Assembly: GCA_009377385.1 (NCBI GenBank)
Contig: WHUD01000007.1
Location: forward strand, 1 to 64,000
Origin: Actinophytocola sp.
GTDB taxonomy: Bacteria; Actinomycetota; Actinomycetes; Mycobacteriales; Pseudonocardiaceae
Reading direction: 5' to 3'
DNA length: 64,000 nt
Shown here: one piece after another, positions 47,276 to 55,462 of the stretch
Numbering within the stretch: position 1 is the stretch's first letter
Layout: every line of letters starts with the position of its first letter
Notes under the pieces: model-generated
Database searches by the model: none
What the model saw: the letters and a program-made list of their open reading frames with translations, nothing else
Told to the model about the DNA's origin: nothing
Program-made: the position numbers and the translations under genes

Positions 47276-47946
47276 ACGTACGGGAGCGGTCGGTCATGGT
47301 GCGGTCACGCGGACGGGAACTGACGATCGTGCTCGTGGACGACCACGCCATCGTCCGGCAGGGGCTGCGCTCGATCCTGGAGCGCGAGGACGACATGTGC
47401 GTGGTGGGGGAGGCGACCACCGCCGCCGAGGCCAGGACGGTGATCGACCGGCTCCGGCCGGACTTCGTGCTGCTCGACCTCAAGCTGTCCACTGGGTCCG
47501 ACACCGAGGGGCTGGAGGTGTGCTCCGAGCTCACCGAGCGGTATCCGGACATCGGGGTGCTGGTGCTGACGACGTTCCTCGACGACGCGCTAGTGCTCGA
47601 GGCGATCCACCGGGGCGCCAAGGGCTACGTGATCAAGGACGTCGACACAAGCGGCCTGGTGTCGTCGATCCGGGCGGTGGCGCGCAACGAGAGCGCGTTC
47701 GACTCCCGATCGGCCTCGGTGATGGTGCGTTCGATCCGCACCGCCCCTGACGAGCCAACGCTGACCGAACGGGAGCAGGGCGTGCTGGAGCTGCTCGCGC
47801 ACGGGCTGAGCAACCGCGACATCGGCCGCAGGCTGTTCATCTCCGAGACCACGGTCAAGTTCCACGTCCGCAACATCATGCGGAAGCTATCCGCGTCCAG
47901 CAGGGCCGAGGCGGTCTACGAGGCCAGCAAGATGGGTTTGATCTGA
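47272..47946 (+). CDS. NarL/LuxR-family response regulator (MnoR-like)
   Basis: VLVDDHAIVRQGLRSILE; LTEREQGVLELLAHGLSNRDIGRRLFISETTVKFHVRNIMRKL; ATGA overlap with kinase. Confidence 0.93.
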   Translation: MNVRERSVMVRSRGRELTIVLVDDHAIVRQGLRSILEREDDMCVVGEATTAAEARTVIDRLRPDFVLLDLKLSTGSDTEGLEVCSELTERYPDIGVLVLTTFLDDALVLEAIHRGAKGYVIKDVDTSGLVSSIRAVARNESAFDSRSASVMVRSIRTAPDEPTLTEREQGVLELLAHGLSNRDIGRRLFISETTVKFHVRNIMRKLSASSRAEAVYEASKMGLI

Positions 47947-47947
47947 G

Positions 47948-48832
47948 CTACGCCATGTCGATCACGAGCCAGCCGCCGTGGTGCTCGGTCACCGTGAACG
48001 GCCGCCCGGTCCACCGTCCGATCTCCGTCAGCGTTGCGACGTCGAAGGTGCGGATGTGGCCGTAAGTCGGATCGGGGACGTCCTCGAACGGCACGGCGAT
48101 GACCACCCAGTTCGCGGCAAGCCGGACCGCCTCGGTGACGACCCTGGTGCCGTCCGCCTGGTCGAGGTGCTCAAGCAGATGCAGCACCGTGACGGTGTCG
48201 ACCGATCGATTGGGCAGCGGGACGCTGGTGGCGTCGCAGGGAAGCGTCTCGATCGGCACGTCGAGGGTATCGGCGATCGCCGCAAGCAGGCGCATGCTCC
48301 CTGGCACGACGTCCGATGCGATCACCGAGGTGTCGCCGCGATCGGCGAGGAGCAGCGGGAAGAAGCCGAAGCAGGACGCGAGATCGAGCACCCTGCCCGG
48401 CGGGGTGAGCTGGAGCGCGCGGTCGTACACCGGAATCATGTCCGCGATGACCGAACCCGGCGCTCCGCCGTCCGCTGTGGCGTGTCGGATCTTGGCCAGT
48501 GTGTTGGCGTAGAAGGTGTGCCACGCCCGCAGCGGATCGCTCATCGCCGACCGGACGACGCCGGTCAGCACTCGTTCGAAGACGTCGTTGCCGGTCAGCC
48601 AGCCGGGGCGGAACAGCTCGTCGTCCAGCAGTCCGGCCAGGTCGTTGTCGAGCTCCTCCGGCCGCAGCCAATGGCGCAGCTCGATCCGTCTGTCCTGCCT
48701 GCGGAGCTGGAAGTGCGCCGTCGTGGTGATGGCCTTCCCCGAGCCGGGTTGCCCTTGGGGAACGCCGCAGACAACGCGCACCCGGTCGTCGCCATCTCGG
48801 AGTGACAACGGATCGAGCATCGCGCCGCTCAT
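47948..48832 (-). CDS. SAM-dependent methyltransferase, MftM-like (mycofactocin glycan methyltransferase)
   Basis: RVLDLASCFGFFPLLLADRG motif I; locus context matches the mycobacterial methanol dehydrogenase/MftM neighbourhood as recalled. Confidence 0.7.
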   Translation of the reverse strand: MSGAMLDPLSLRDGDDRVRVVCGVPQGQPGSGKAITTTAHFQLRRQDRRIELRHWLRPEELDNDLAGLLDDELFRPGWLTGNDVFERVLTGVVRSAMSDPLRAWHTFYANTLAKIRHATADGGAPGSVIADMIPVYDRALQLTPPGRVLDLASCFGFFPLLLADRGDTSVIASDVVPGSMRLLAAIADTLDVPIETLPCDATSVPLPNRSVDTVTVLHLLEHLDQADGTRVVTEAVRLAANWVVIAVPFEDVPDPTYGHIRTFDVATLTEIGRWTGRPFTVTEHHGGWLVIDMA

Positions 48833-50352
48833 CGGCCCACGACCGCCGTGGTCAGCTCGCGCGCGGTGCGCTCGAGCCCGGACAGGTCGCGCACCACCCG
48901 CACCCGGTCGCAGTACTCGGCGTAGCCCGGCAGGTCGCAGCCGCCGAGGCCCCACGAGTAGCGCGGTTCCGGGGTGAGCCAGATGGTCTCCCGCGCCCGC
49001 CGGGTCAGCTCCGCGAACCCGGCGAGGTTCGGGTCGTTGCCGTTGCCCCTGCCGTCGCCGAGCACGAGCAGCGTGGTGCGCCGGGTGACCGCCGAGGCGT
49101 ACTCGCCGAGGAACTCGCTGATCACGGTGCCGTAGTCGGAGTTCGCGTCGACGTCGAGCACGTCGCCGCCGAAGATCAGCCCGAGGGCGCGTTCGGCAGG
49201 ATGGTCCGCGAACAGCTCCGTCGTCTCGGCGATGTCCGCCACGAACGCGAACGACCGCACCTGCGCGAACAGATCTTGCAGGCCGTGCACCAGGTGCAGG
49301 GTGAACCGCGCCGTCGCCCGGACCGACAGGCTGACGTCGGCCAGCACAACCAGCCGGGGCTTGTCCTCGGCACGCCGCACCGTCACCGGCGCGAACGGCA
49401 CGCCGTCGTAGCGCATGTTGCGGCGCATCGTCTTGCCGGGATCGACCCTGCCGACCGGCGACACCCGCCTGCGGTGGGTGAGCGCGCCCCGCAGCGTGCG
49501 CGCCAGCCTGCGCAGCGACTCCTCGAGATCGGCACGCTCCCGCTCGGCCACACTATCCACTGTGGCCACCCGCTGCTCCCGTGACTCGACCGCGCGGGTC
49601 TCAAGCGAGAGCAACGACTCCAGGTGCCGCTTGAGCGCCTGCGGCAGGTTCGCCAGCACCCCCGCCATGCGGGTGCGCAGCGCGGCGGCGTCCGACTCGT
49701 CCCCGGTCTGGTCCTCCTGGTCGTTGAGCCAGCCGAGCAGTGCCTCGGTCTCGGCGATGGTCAGCTCGGCGTCCACTGTGGTGCCGCTGTCACCGGCGAG
49801 CCTGCCTGGCGTGCCCGCGCCGTGCAGCCGTTCGGTGTCGAGCTGCACCCGGTAGCCCTCGCTGCCCGCGACGACGTCGTTGTCCTTGGAGAACACGATC
49901 TCGTCCGTCAGCGAGGCGATGTCGATCTTGTTCGCCTCCTGGTGCAGGTTGTAGCGCTGCGCCAGGTCATCCTGGTCGAAGTACTCCCTGATGCTGGACG
50001 GCTTGCCGTGCTCGTGACCCTGCTGCGGCGTCTGGCTCGGCTCGTCGGACAGCGTGAACGACTCGAGCTCGCCGGTGTCGGTCAGGTCGTCGTGCTCGTG
50101 GCTGTGGCCATGCCCTCCGGCCTCGCCACCGACCTTCACCAGCGCGAAGAAGGCGTCGAAGACCTCGTCGAACGCCGGCTCGTCGCGCCGGTCCTTGACC
50201 AGCGCGACCCGCAGCGCCGCCCGCAGCCGCTCCTTGTCGGCGAGCACGCCCGGCTGCGCGGCGCAGCGGAGCGCGTCGAGCACCTCGGGAACCGAGACGC
50301 GCACCCCGTAGAGCCGCAGCAGCCGGACGAACCGGTGGATCGTGGCTTCCAC
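48829..50352 (-). CDS. VWA/CoxE-like protein, partner of MoxR ATPase
   Basis: MIDAS DVSLSV; partner ATPase upstream; His-rich GHGHSHEHDD; stop overlaps MftM-like start (ATGA). Confidence 0.88.
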   Translation of the reverse strand: MEATIHRFVRLLRLYGVRVSVPEVLDALRCAAQPGVLADKERLRAALRVALVKDRRDEPAFDEVFDAFFALVKVGGEAGGHGHSHEHDDLTDTGELESFTLSDEPSQTPQQGHEHGKPSSIREYFDQDDLAQRYNLHQEANKIDIASLTDEIVFSKDNDVVAGSEGYRVQLDTERLHGAGTPGRLAGDSGTTVDAELTIAETEALLGWLNDQEDQTGDESDAAALRTRMAGVLANLPQALKRHLESLLSLETRAVESREQRVATVDSVAERERADLEESLRRLARTLRGALTHRRRVSPVGRVDPGKTMRRNMRYDGVPFAPVTVRRAEDKPRLVVLADVSLSVRATARFTLHLVHGLQDLFAQVRSFAFVADIAETTELFADHPAERALGLIFGGDVLDVDANSDYGTVISEFLGEYASAVTRRTTLLVLGDGRGNGNDPNLAGFAELTRRARETIWLTPEPRYSWGLGGCDLPGYAEYCDRVRVVRDLSGLERTARELTTAVVGR

Positions 50353-50361
50353 CGCCAGCTC

Positions 50362-51519
50362 CTACAGCGCCCTGCGGCGGGCGAACGACCGGCTGCCCTG
50401 CCCGGAGTTCACCGGCATCCGTTGCTGCTTGCCCGACGAGTTGCCGTAGTAACCCTCGTCGAACCGGCCGGGCTCGTCCTTGGCCGCCCGCACCGCAGCG
50501 CCATCGGGCTCCTCGTGATGGTGATACCCGTGGTGATGGTGGTGGCCGTGGTGGTGATGCCCGTGGCTCAGCGACGCCGGCACCTCGGCGTTCGGGTCGA
50601 CCAGGCGCGGCAACGCGTCCAGTGCCTTGTCGACGTCCTTGTCGTACTTGACCACCACCGACACGGTGTCCGCCAGCAGCTGCGCCGAGAGTTCCTCCGA
50701 GCCGAGCACCGCGAGCGTGCGCGCCCAGTCGATCGTCTCCGAGATGCTGGGTGCCTTGCGCAGCTCCAGCTCGCGGAGCCCGCGCACGATGTGCACCAGC
50801 TGTTCGGCCAGCGCGTCGGGGAGTCCGGTCCGCTTGCTGCGCACGATCTCCAGCTCCCGATCCGCCGCCGGATAGTCCAGGAACAGGTGCAGGCACCGCC
50901 GTTTCAGCGCCGCAGCGAGGTCGCGGGTGTTGTTCGACGTCAGGACGACGTAGGGCCGTTGGTCTGCCGTGAACGTGCCGACCTCCGGGATCGAGATCTG
51001 GTACTCGCCCAGCATTTCCAGCAGCACGGCTTCCAGGGCCTCGTCGGCCCGGTCCACCTCGTCGACCAGCAGCACGGCTGGCTGTTCCGAGCGCACCGCC
51101 TCCAGCAGCGGCCGGGGCGCGAGGAACCGCTCGGAGAAGAACACGCTCTCCTGCGCGCCGATGCGTGTCACGGCGTCGTGCAGCGTGGCCGCGTCGGCGA
51201 CCACCTCGCCGATCTTGTCCCGCAGCATCTGGGTGTAGAGCAGCTGCTTGCCGTAGTCCCACTCGTACAACGCCTTGGTCTCGTCCTGGCCCTCGTAGCA
51301 CTGCAACCGGATCAGCCTGCGCCCGGTGGCCGCCGCGAGCACCTTGGCGAGCTCGGTCTTGCCGACCCCGGCCGGGCCCTCGATCAGGACCGGCTTGTCC
51401 AGCCTCGTCTGCAGGAAGACCGTGGTGGCCAGCCGGGAGTCGGTGATGTAGCCCTGCTCGGCCAGCGCGGCGCCGACGTCGTCGACCGAGTCGAACGGGC
51501 CCTCAGCTGAGCAGGTCAT
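50362..51519 (-). CDS. MoxR-type AAA+ ATPase with poly-His C-terminal tail
   Basis: IEGPAGVGKTELAKVLA Walker A; VLLVDEVDRAD Walker B; tail SHGHHHHGHHHHHGYHHHEE. Confidence 0.92.
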   Translation of the reverse strand: MTCSAEGPFDSVDDVGAALAEQGYITDSRLATTVFLQTRLDKPVLIEGPAGVGKTELAKVLAAATGRRLIRLQCYEGQDETKALYEWDYGKQLLYTQMLRDKIGEVVADAATLHDAVTRIGAQESVFFSERFLAPRPLLEAVRSEQPAVLLVDEVDRADEALEAVLLEMLGEYQISIPEVGTFTADQRPYVVLTSNNTRDLAAALKRRCLHLFLDYPAADRELEIVRSKRTGLPDALAEQLVHIVRGLRELELRKAPSISETIDWARTLAVLGSEELSAQLLADTVSVVVKYDKDVDKALDALPRLVDPNAEVPASLSHGHHHHGHHHHHGYHHHEEPDGAAVRAAKDEPGRFDEGYYGNSSGKQQRMPVNSGQGSRSFARRRAL

Positions 51520-52795
51520 CCAGCTCGCCATTCATGCTGTGGTCCACGACCGGCCGGACGGTCTCGAATGTGCACTCCTTCGGGTTGCCCGGCGTGCAGG
51601 CGTCGCCGAGGACGTGATTGGTGATGCGGTCGACGTCGGTGTCGTCGCCCTTGATCACCGAGGCCTGCTCGTAGAACTTCGTCGGGCCCTGCCCGAGCCG
51701 GTTCTTGGAGTAGCTGTCCTGCTTGACGTCGACGAACCGCTCCGGGATGCCGACGTCACGCAGCAGCCGGATCGACGCGGCCAGCGCGGCGTCGGCGGCC
51801 TGAACGTCGGTCATGCCGTGGGTGTCGACGCCCATCGCGCCCGCCATCTCCGCGAATCGCTTGTACGCCACCGGCATGTTGAACGCCCACACGCGCGGCA
51901 GCGCGATCGCGTTGTTGAGGCCGTGGTGGGTGTCGTAGAACGCGCTCACCGCGTGCGAGATCGAGTGGATGATGCCCAGCCCGCCGGAGTTGAACGCCTG
52001 CGCCGCGATGTACTGCGCGTACATCATGCCCTCGCGGCCGGACAGCTCGGTCGGGTTCCAGGTGGCCTGCCGCAGGTTCTCGGCGGTCAGCTTGATCGCG
52101 CGCAGCGCGTTGCCAAGCGAGGGCTCGAAGTTCAGCCGCGACACGTATGGCTCGGAGGCGTGCGCAAGCACGTCGAAACCGCACTGCGCGGTGTAGTCGA
52201 TCGGGCAGTCGTAGTACAGCGTCGGGTCGTCGATCGCCAGCGACGTCACCGAGTTGTCGTCGAAGGCCACGTACTTGTGCGGGTTGTCCGGGTCGGTGGT
52301 GGTGTCGGTGATGACATACGCCCAGGACGTCTCCGAGCCGGTGCCCGCCGTCGTCGACACCGCGATGTGCGGCGGGTTGTTCGGGTTCTCCGACTTGTTG
52401 AAGCCCTCGAAGTCGTTGACGTTGCGGCCGTCGTGCGCGACCGAGATCCGCGCGCCCTTACATGCGTCGTGCGATGAGCCGCCGCCGATGGAGACGAAGC
52501 TGTCGCACTTGTTCTCCTGGTACAGCGCGACGGAGTCCATCACGTTGTAGTCCTTGGGATTGGACTCGACCTTGTCGTAGACGACGACGTCCAGCCCGTG
52601 GTACTTCATCGACTCCACGATCTTGTGCACGGTGTCGGAGCCGCGCAGCCCGGTGGTCATCACGAGCGTCTTCTTGAAGCCGAGGTTCTTTGCCTCCGGC
52701 CCGATCATCTCGTGCGCGCCGGGGCCCATCAGGGCACGCGGGAACGGGTGGAACTCCTTGATCGGGAATGGCTTGAGTAGTTCGTCTACCTGCAT
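51503..52795 (-). CDS. mdo: NDMA-dependent methanol dehydrogenase (Mno/Mdo-type Fe-ADH superfamily)
   Basis: FPIKEFHPFPRALMG, LVMTTGLRGS, DKVESNPKDYNVMD, SIGGGSSHDACKGARI, STTAGTGSETSWAYVITDT, GLGIIHSISHAVSAFYDTHHGLNNAIALPRVW. Confidence 0.9.
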   Translation of the reverse strand: MQVDELLKPFPIKEFHPFPRALMGPGAHEMIGPEAKNLGFKKTLVMTTGLRGSDTVHKIVESMKYHGLDVVVYDKVESNPKDYNVMDSVALYQENKCDSFVSIGGGSSHDACKGARISVAHDGRNVNDFEGFNKSENPNNPPHIAVSTTAGTGSETSWAYVITDTTTDPDNPHKYVAFDDNSVTSLAIDDPTLYYDCPIDYTAQCGFDVLAHASEPYVSRLNFEPSLGNALRAIKLTAENLRQATWNPTELSGREGMMYAQYIAAQAFNSGGLGIIHSISHAVSAFYDTHHGLNNAIALPRVWAFNMPVAYKRFAEMAGAMGVDTHGMTDVQAADAALAASIRLLRDVGIPERFVDVKQDSYSKNRLGQGPTKFYEQASVIKGDDTDVDRITNHVLGDACTPGNPKECTFETVRPVVDHSMNGELDDLLS

Positions 52796-52918
52796 TGTGG
52801 TGTGCCCCTTTCCGTGGTCCGTGTTTCCCGGTGACGCTATGGCGGGCGTCACCACGGCGGAACAGCTCGGAGCGGAAACCGTCGAGGTGGCACGGCGAAA
52901 CCGGCCGGTCGAGCCGGG

Positions 52919-52936
52919 GCGGTACCTATCCGGCCG
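52919..52936. promoter_or_regulatory. GCGGTACCTATCCGGCCG; reverse complement CGGCCGGATAGGTACCGC resembles the site upstream of the propanediol-DH-like gene
   Basis: 14/18 identity with 44473-44490 in same orientation relative to gene. Confidence 0.5.
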
Positions 52937-53130
52937 AACGGGGCGGTCCGGGGCGGTTGGTGTTGATCTTGATCCGCTTGACCGCGTGTTCGTGCTGGCT
53001 GTGGATCTTGATGCTGAGTGGCGGTAGGTACAGCCGAAACGCATCATGATCGGAACGGTGACTACCCGACGGCAGGATCGGCGGCGACAGACGCCGCCGG
53101 TCCACCGAGCAGAGTTCGTCGTCGCCCGCG

Positions 53131-54138
53131 TTATCGCGCCGAGTCGCGTGCCCGCTCGCGATGACCCTGGATGGCGCCGGAGTGCGCCTTGACCGTGGGA
53201 TCCCGCCGGACCTTGACCAGGCTCGCCACCGTCACGACCGTCAGCACCACCACGATCACGCCGAGGCTCACCGGTGTCGGGATCTCCGGCACGCTCTTGC
53301 TGACGTCGAGGTGCGCCCACTGCAGCAACAGCTTCACCCCGATGAACGCCAGGATGATCGACAGCCCGGTCGAGAGGTACACCAGCCGGTCGAGCAGGCG
53401 CTTCACCAGGAAGTACAGCGCCCGCAGCCCGAGCAGTGCGAAGGCGTTGGCGGCGAAGACGATGTACGGCTCCTGAGTGATACCGAAGACCGCTGGGATC
53501 GAGTCGACGGCGAACAAGACGTCGATGGTGCCGATGGCCAGCAGCACGATGAACAGCGGCGTGACCTTCCGTCGGCCGTCCACCCGCGCGAGGAGCTTGC
53601 CGTCGACATAGTCCTCGCTGAGCGGCAAGACCTTGTGCGCGGTGCGGATGACAACACTGTCCTCGACGTCCGGGTCCTCGTCGCGATGGCGGAACAGCTG
53701 GATCGCCGTGTAGATCAACAGCAACCCGAACAGCGCGAACACGAACGAGAACAGCGAGATCAGGCTCGCGCCAAGCGCGATGAAGACCGCGCGCATAGCC
53801 AGCGCCAGCACGATTCCGAACGTGAGCACCTTGTGCTGATGCCGCTCCGGCACGGTGAACGTCGTCATGATGAGGACGAACACGAACAGGTTGTCGACCG
53901 AAAGGCTCTTCTCGACGAGGTAGCCGGTGAAGTACTCGACGCCGAAGTCGCCGCCATGCTGCAGGGTGAACCAGACACCGAAGGCGACCGCGACGAGGAC
54001 GTAGAACGTCGACCAGGCAGCGGCCTCACCGAAGCCGACCCGGTGCGGGCGCACCGTCGCCACCACCAGGTCCACCGCGAGCAGGGCGAGAATCAGCCCC
54101 ACGGTGACGGCCCAGGTGAGCCAACCGATCTCCAGCAT
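53131..54138 (-). CDS. TerC-family integral membrane protein
   Basis: EYFTGYLVEKSLSVDNLFVFVLI, DVLFAVDSIPAVFGIT. Confidence 0.95.
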   Translation of the reverse strand: MLEIGWLTWAVTVGLILALLAVDLVVATVRPHRVGFGEAAAWSTFYVLVAVAFGVWFTLQHGGDFGVEYFTGYLVEKSLSVDNLFVFVLIMTTFTVPERHQHKVLTFGIVLALAMRAVFIALGASLISLFSFVFALFGLLLIYTAIQLFRHRDEDPDVEDSVVIRTAHKVLPLSEDYVDGKLLARVDGRRKVTPLFIVLLAIGTIDVLFAVDSIPAVFGITQEPYIVFAANAFALLGLRALYFLVKRLLDRLVYLSTGLSIILAFIGVKLLLQWAHLDVSKSVPEIPTPVSLGVIVVVLTVVTVASLVKVRRDPTVKAHSGAIQGHRERARDSAR

Positions 54139-54191
54139 CGGCCGACGAATACCCCGGTGGCCGCGTCGCTACACCCCGGACGGCCGAGCCA

Positions 54192-54635
54192 TCATCGCCC
54201 GGTGAGGAAGACGAGCCGGAACTTGCCGATCTGCACCTCGTCGCCGCTGGCGAGCTCGGCCTCGTCCGTCGGGTGGCGGTTGACGTAGGTGCCGTTGAGG
54301 CTGCCGACGTCGCGCAGCACGAACTGCCCTGCCCTGCGGGAGAACTCGACGTGATGCCGCGAGACGGTGGTGTCGTCGAGGAAGATGTCGCTGTCCGGGT
54401 GCCGCCCCACGCTGACGGTCTCCTTGTCAAGCAGGAACTGCGAGCCGACGTTCGGCCCGCGTTTGACCACCAGCAGCGCCGACCCCGCCGGAATGCGGGC
54501 CTCGACGATGTCGCCTTCGGGCTGCGACTCACCTCTGCCGGTGTCGTTGCGGAAGGTGGGCTGGAAGTACGACGTCCCTTCCGGCGACTCCCGCGGGCGG
54601 TCGTCCGGCTCGGAGTTCATGTTCACGTCAGCCAA
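54192..54635 (-). CDS. garA: FHA-domain protein, GarA/OdhI-like
   Basis: FLLDKETVSVGRHPDSDIFLDDTTVSRHHVEF...LRDVGSLNGTYVN; N-terminal ETTQ/ETTS-type phospho-motif not evident. Confidence 0.8.
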   Translation of the reverse strand: MADVNMNSEPDDRPRESPEGTSYFQPTFRNDTGRGESQPEGDIVEARIPAGSALLVVKRGPNVGSQFLLDKETVSVGRHPDSDIFLDDTTVSRHHVEFSRRAGQFVLRDVGSLNGTYVNRHPTDEAELASGDEVQIGKFRLVFLTGR

Positions 54636-54795
54636 CTCCTCATCGTGCTGGTCATCCCCTAGCTATGCTCGCGCGCTGCGTGCCACCGTAGTCGCCCTGC
54701 CAAGATCGGGCGAAGCGTACAAAGCTCAGGCACCGCCTCTGCGCGGAACGCGTAATGGGCGGTACCGGTTCCGGCAGGGTATTCCGTCGGACGGG

Positions 54796-55056
54796 GTGAC
54801 CGCGACGTCGACGGCAGGATTTGCCGGTGCGATCTTCATCGCCGCAGCCGTGGTGACGATCGCGGCGTCCGGCAAGGCGCGCTCACCCCGCGGTCGCAAC
54901 TGCCTCGACGCCCTCGTGCTTGCGCTCGTTTACGCCACGACGGTCGGCGCACTCGTGGCGTTACTGGCAACCAGAGCGGTGGCCGAAAGTGGGCAGAACG
55001 TACTGCCCCGCGCACGTACTGTCAGGTACCGTGACAGTCGTCGCTCTGACGAGTGA
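54796..55056 (+). CDS. Possible small membrane protein
   Basis: Two hydrophobic segments; GTG start; weak evidence. Confidence 0.35.
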   Translation: MTATSTAGFAGAIFIAAAVVTIAASGKARSPRGRNCLDALVLALVYATTVGALVALLATRAVAESGQNVLPRARTVRYRDSRRSDE

Positions 55057-55139
55057 CTTCGAAACGGTGAACGGACAGGGAGCGCGTGGGTTTGCACGGG
55101 ACGATCGGCGTGCGGGAACGCCACAGCCCTAGGGTGCTA

Positions 55140-55364
55140 TCAGCTATCGCGGTTACGCATCAGATGTGTCCCTTTCCGCGTGAGTTTGGCGTGGTCAGAA
55201 CGGGCTCGTGCGGTTCAGCTGTCGCGGTTACGCATCGCGAATGTCCTTCCGCGCATCGGGGTGGGCTGGTCAGAACGGGTTCGCGGAACTCAGGAGTCAC
55301 GGTTGGACACGGGAGGCACCTCCTATCGCAGGGTCGGAGGAGAGTGGCGCGTGGGTCGCTCAAT
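55140..55364. repeat. Tandem repeat, exact 75-bp period (units start 55140, 55215, 55290)
   Basis: TCAGCT[A/G]TCGCGGTTACGCATC and GGTCAGAACGGG recur at exactly 75 bp; third unit degenerate. Confidence 0.75.
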
Positions 55365-55462
55365 AGTGTGAATCTCTACGGCGTTCGATCTCCCGGCGGG
55401 GGTAATGTCGGAGTGCAGCTACACGCGGTGCATATTCGGTCACCGCGGGTGGTGGTGACCTG

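Noticed and set aside
50513-50569. Poly-His tract as sequencing artefact
   Set aside because: Codons alternate CAC/CAT with Gly/Tyr interruptions and a second His-rich segment occurs in the partner protein
49624-51510. 628-aa plus-strand ORF opposite MoxR/VWA genes
   Set aside because: Antisense shadow ORF of two well-supported genes
52796-53130. N-terminal extension of the methanol dehydrogenase ORF to 53320
   Set aside because: Region is low complexity, contains the candidate operator, and MQVDELLKPFPIKEF matches the usual Mdo N-terminus
55140-55364. Tandem c-di-GMP or c-di-AMP riboswitch before the GGDEF gene
   Set aside because: No match to GEMM-I/II or ydaO consensus elements that I can recognise; kept only as an unassigned repeat
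55140-55364. CRISPR array
   Set aside because: 75-bp units without conserved repeat/unique spacer alternation, only three copies and no cas genes
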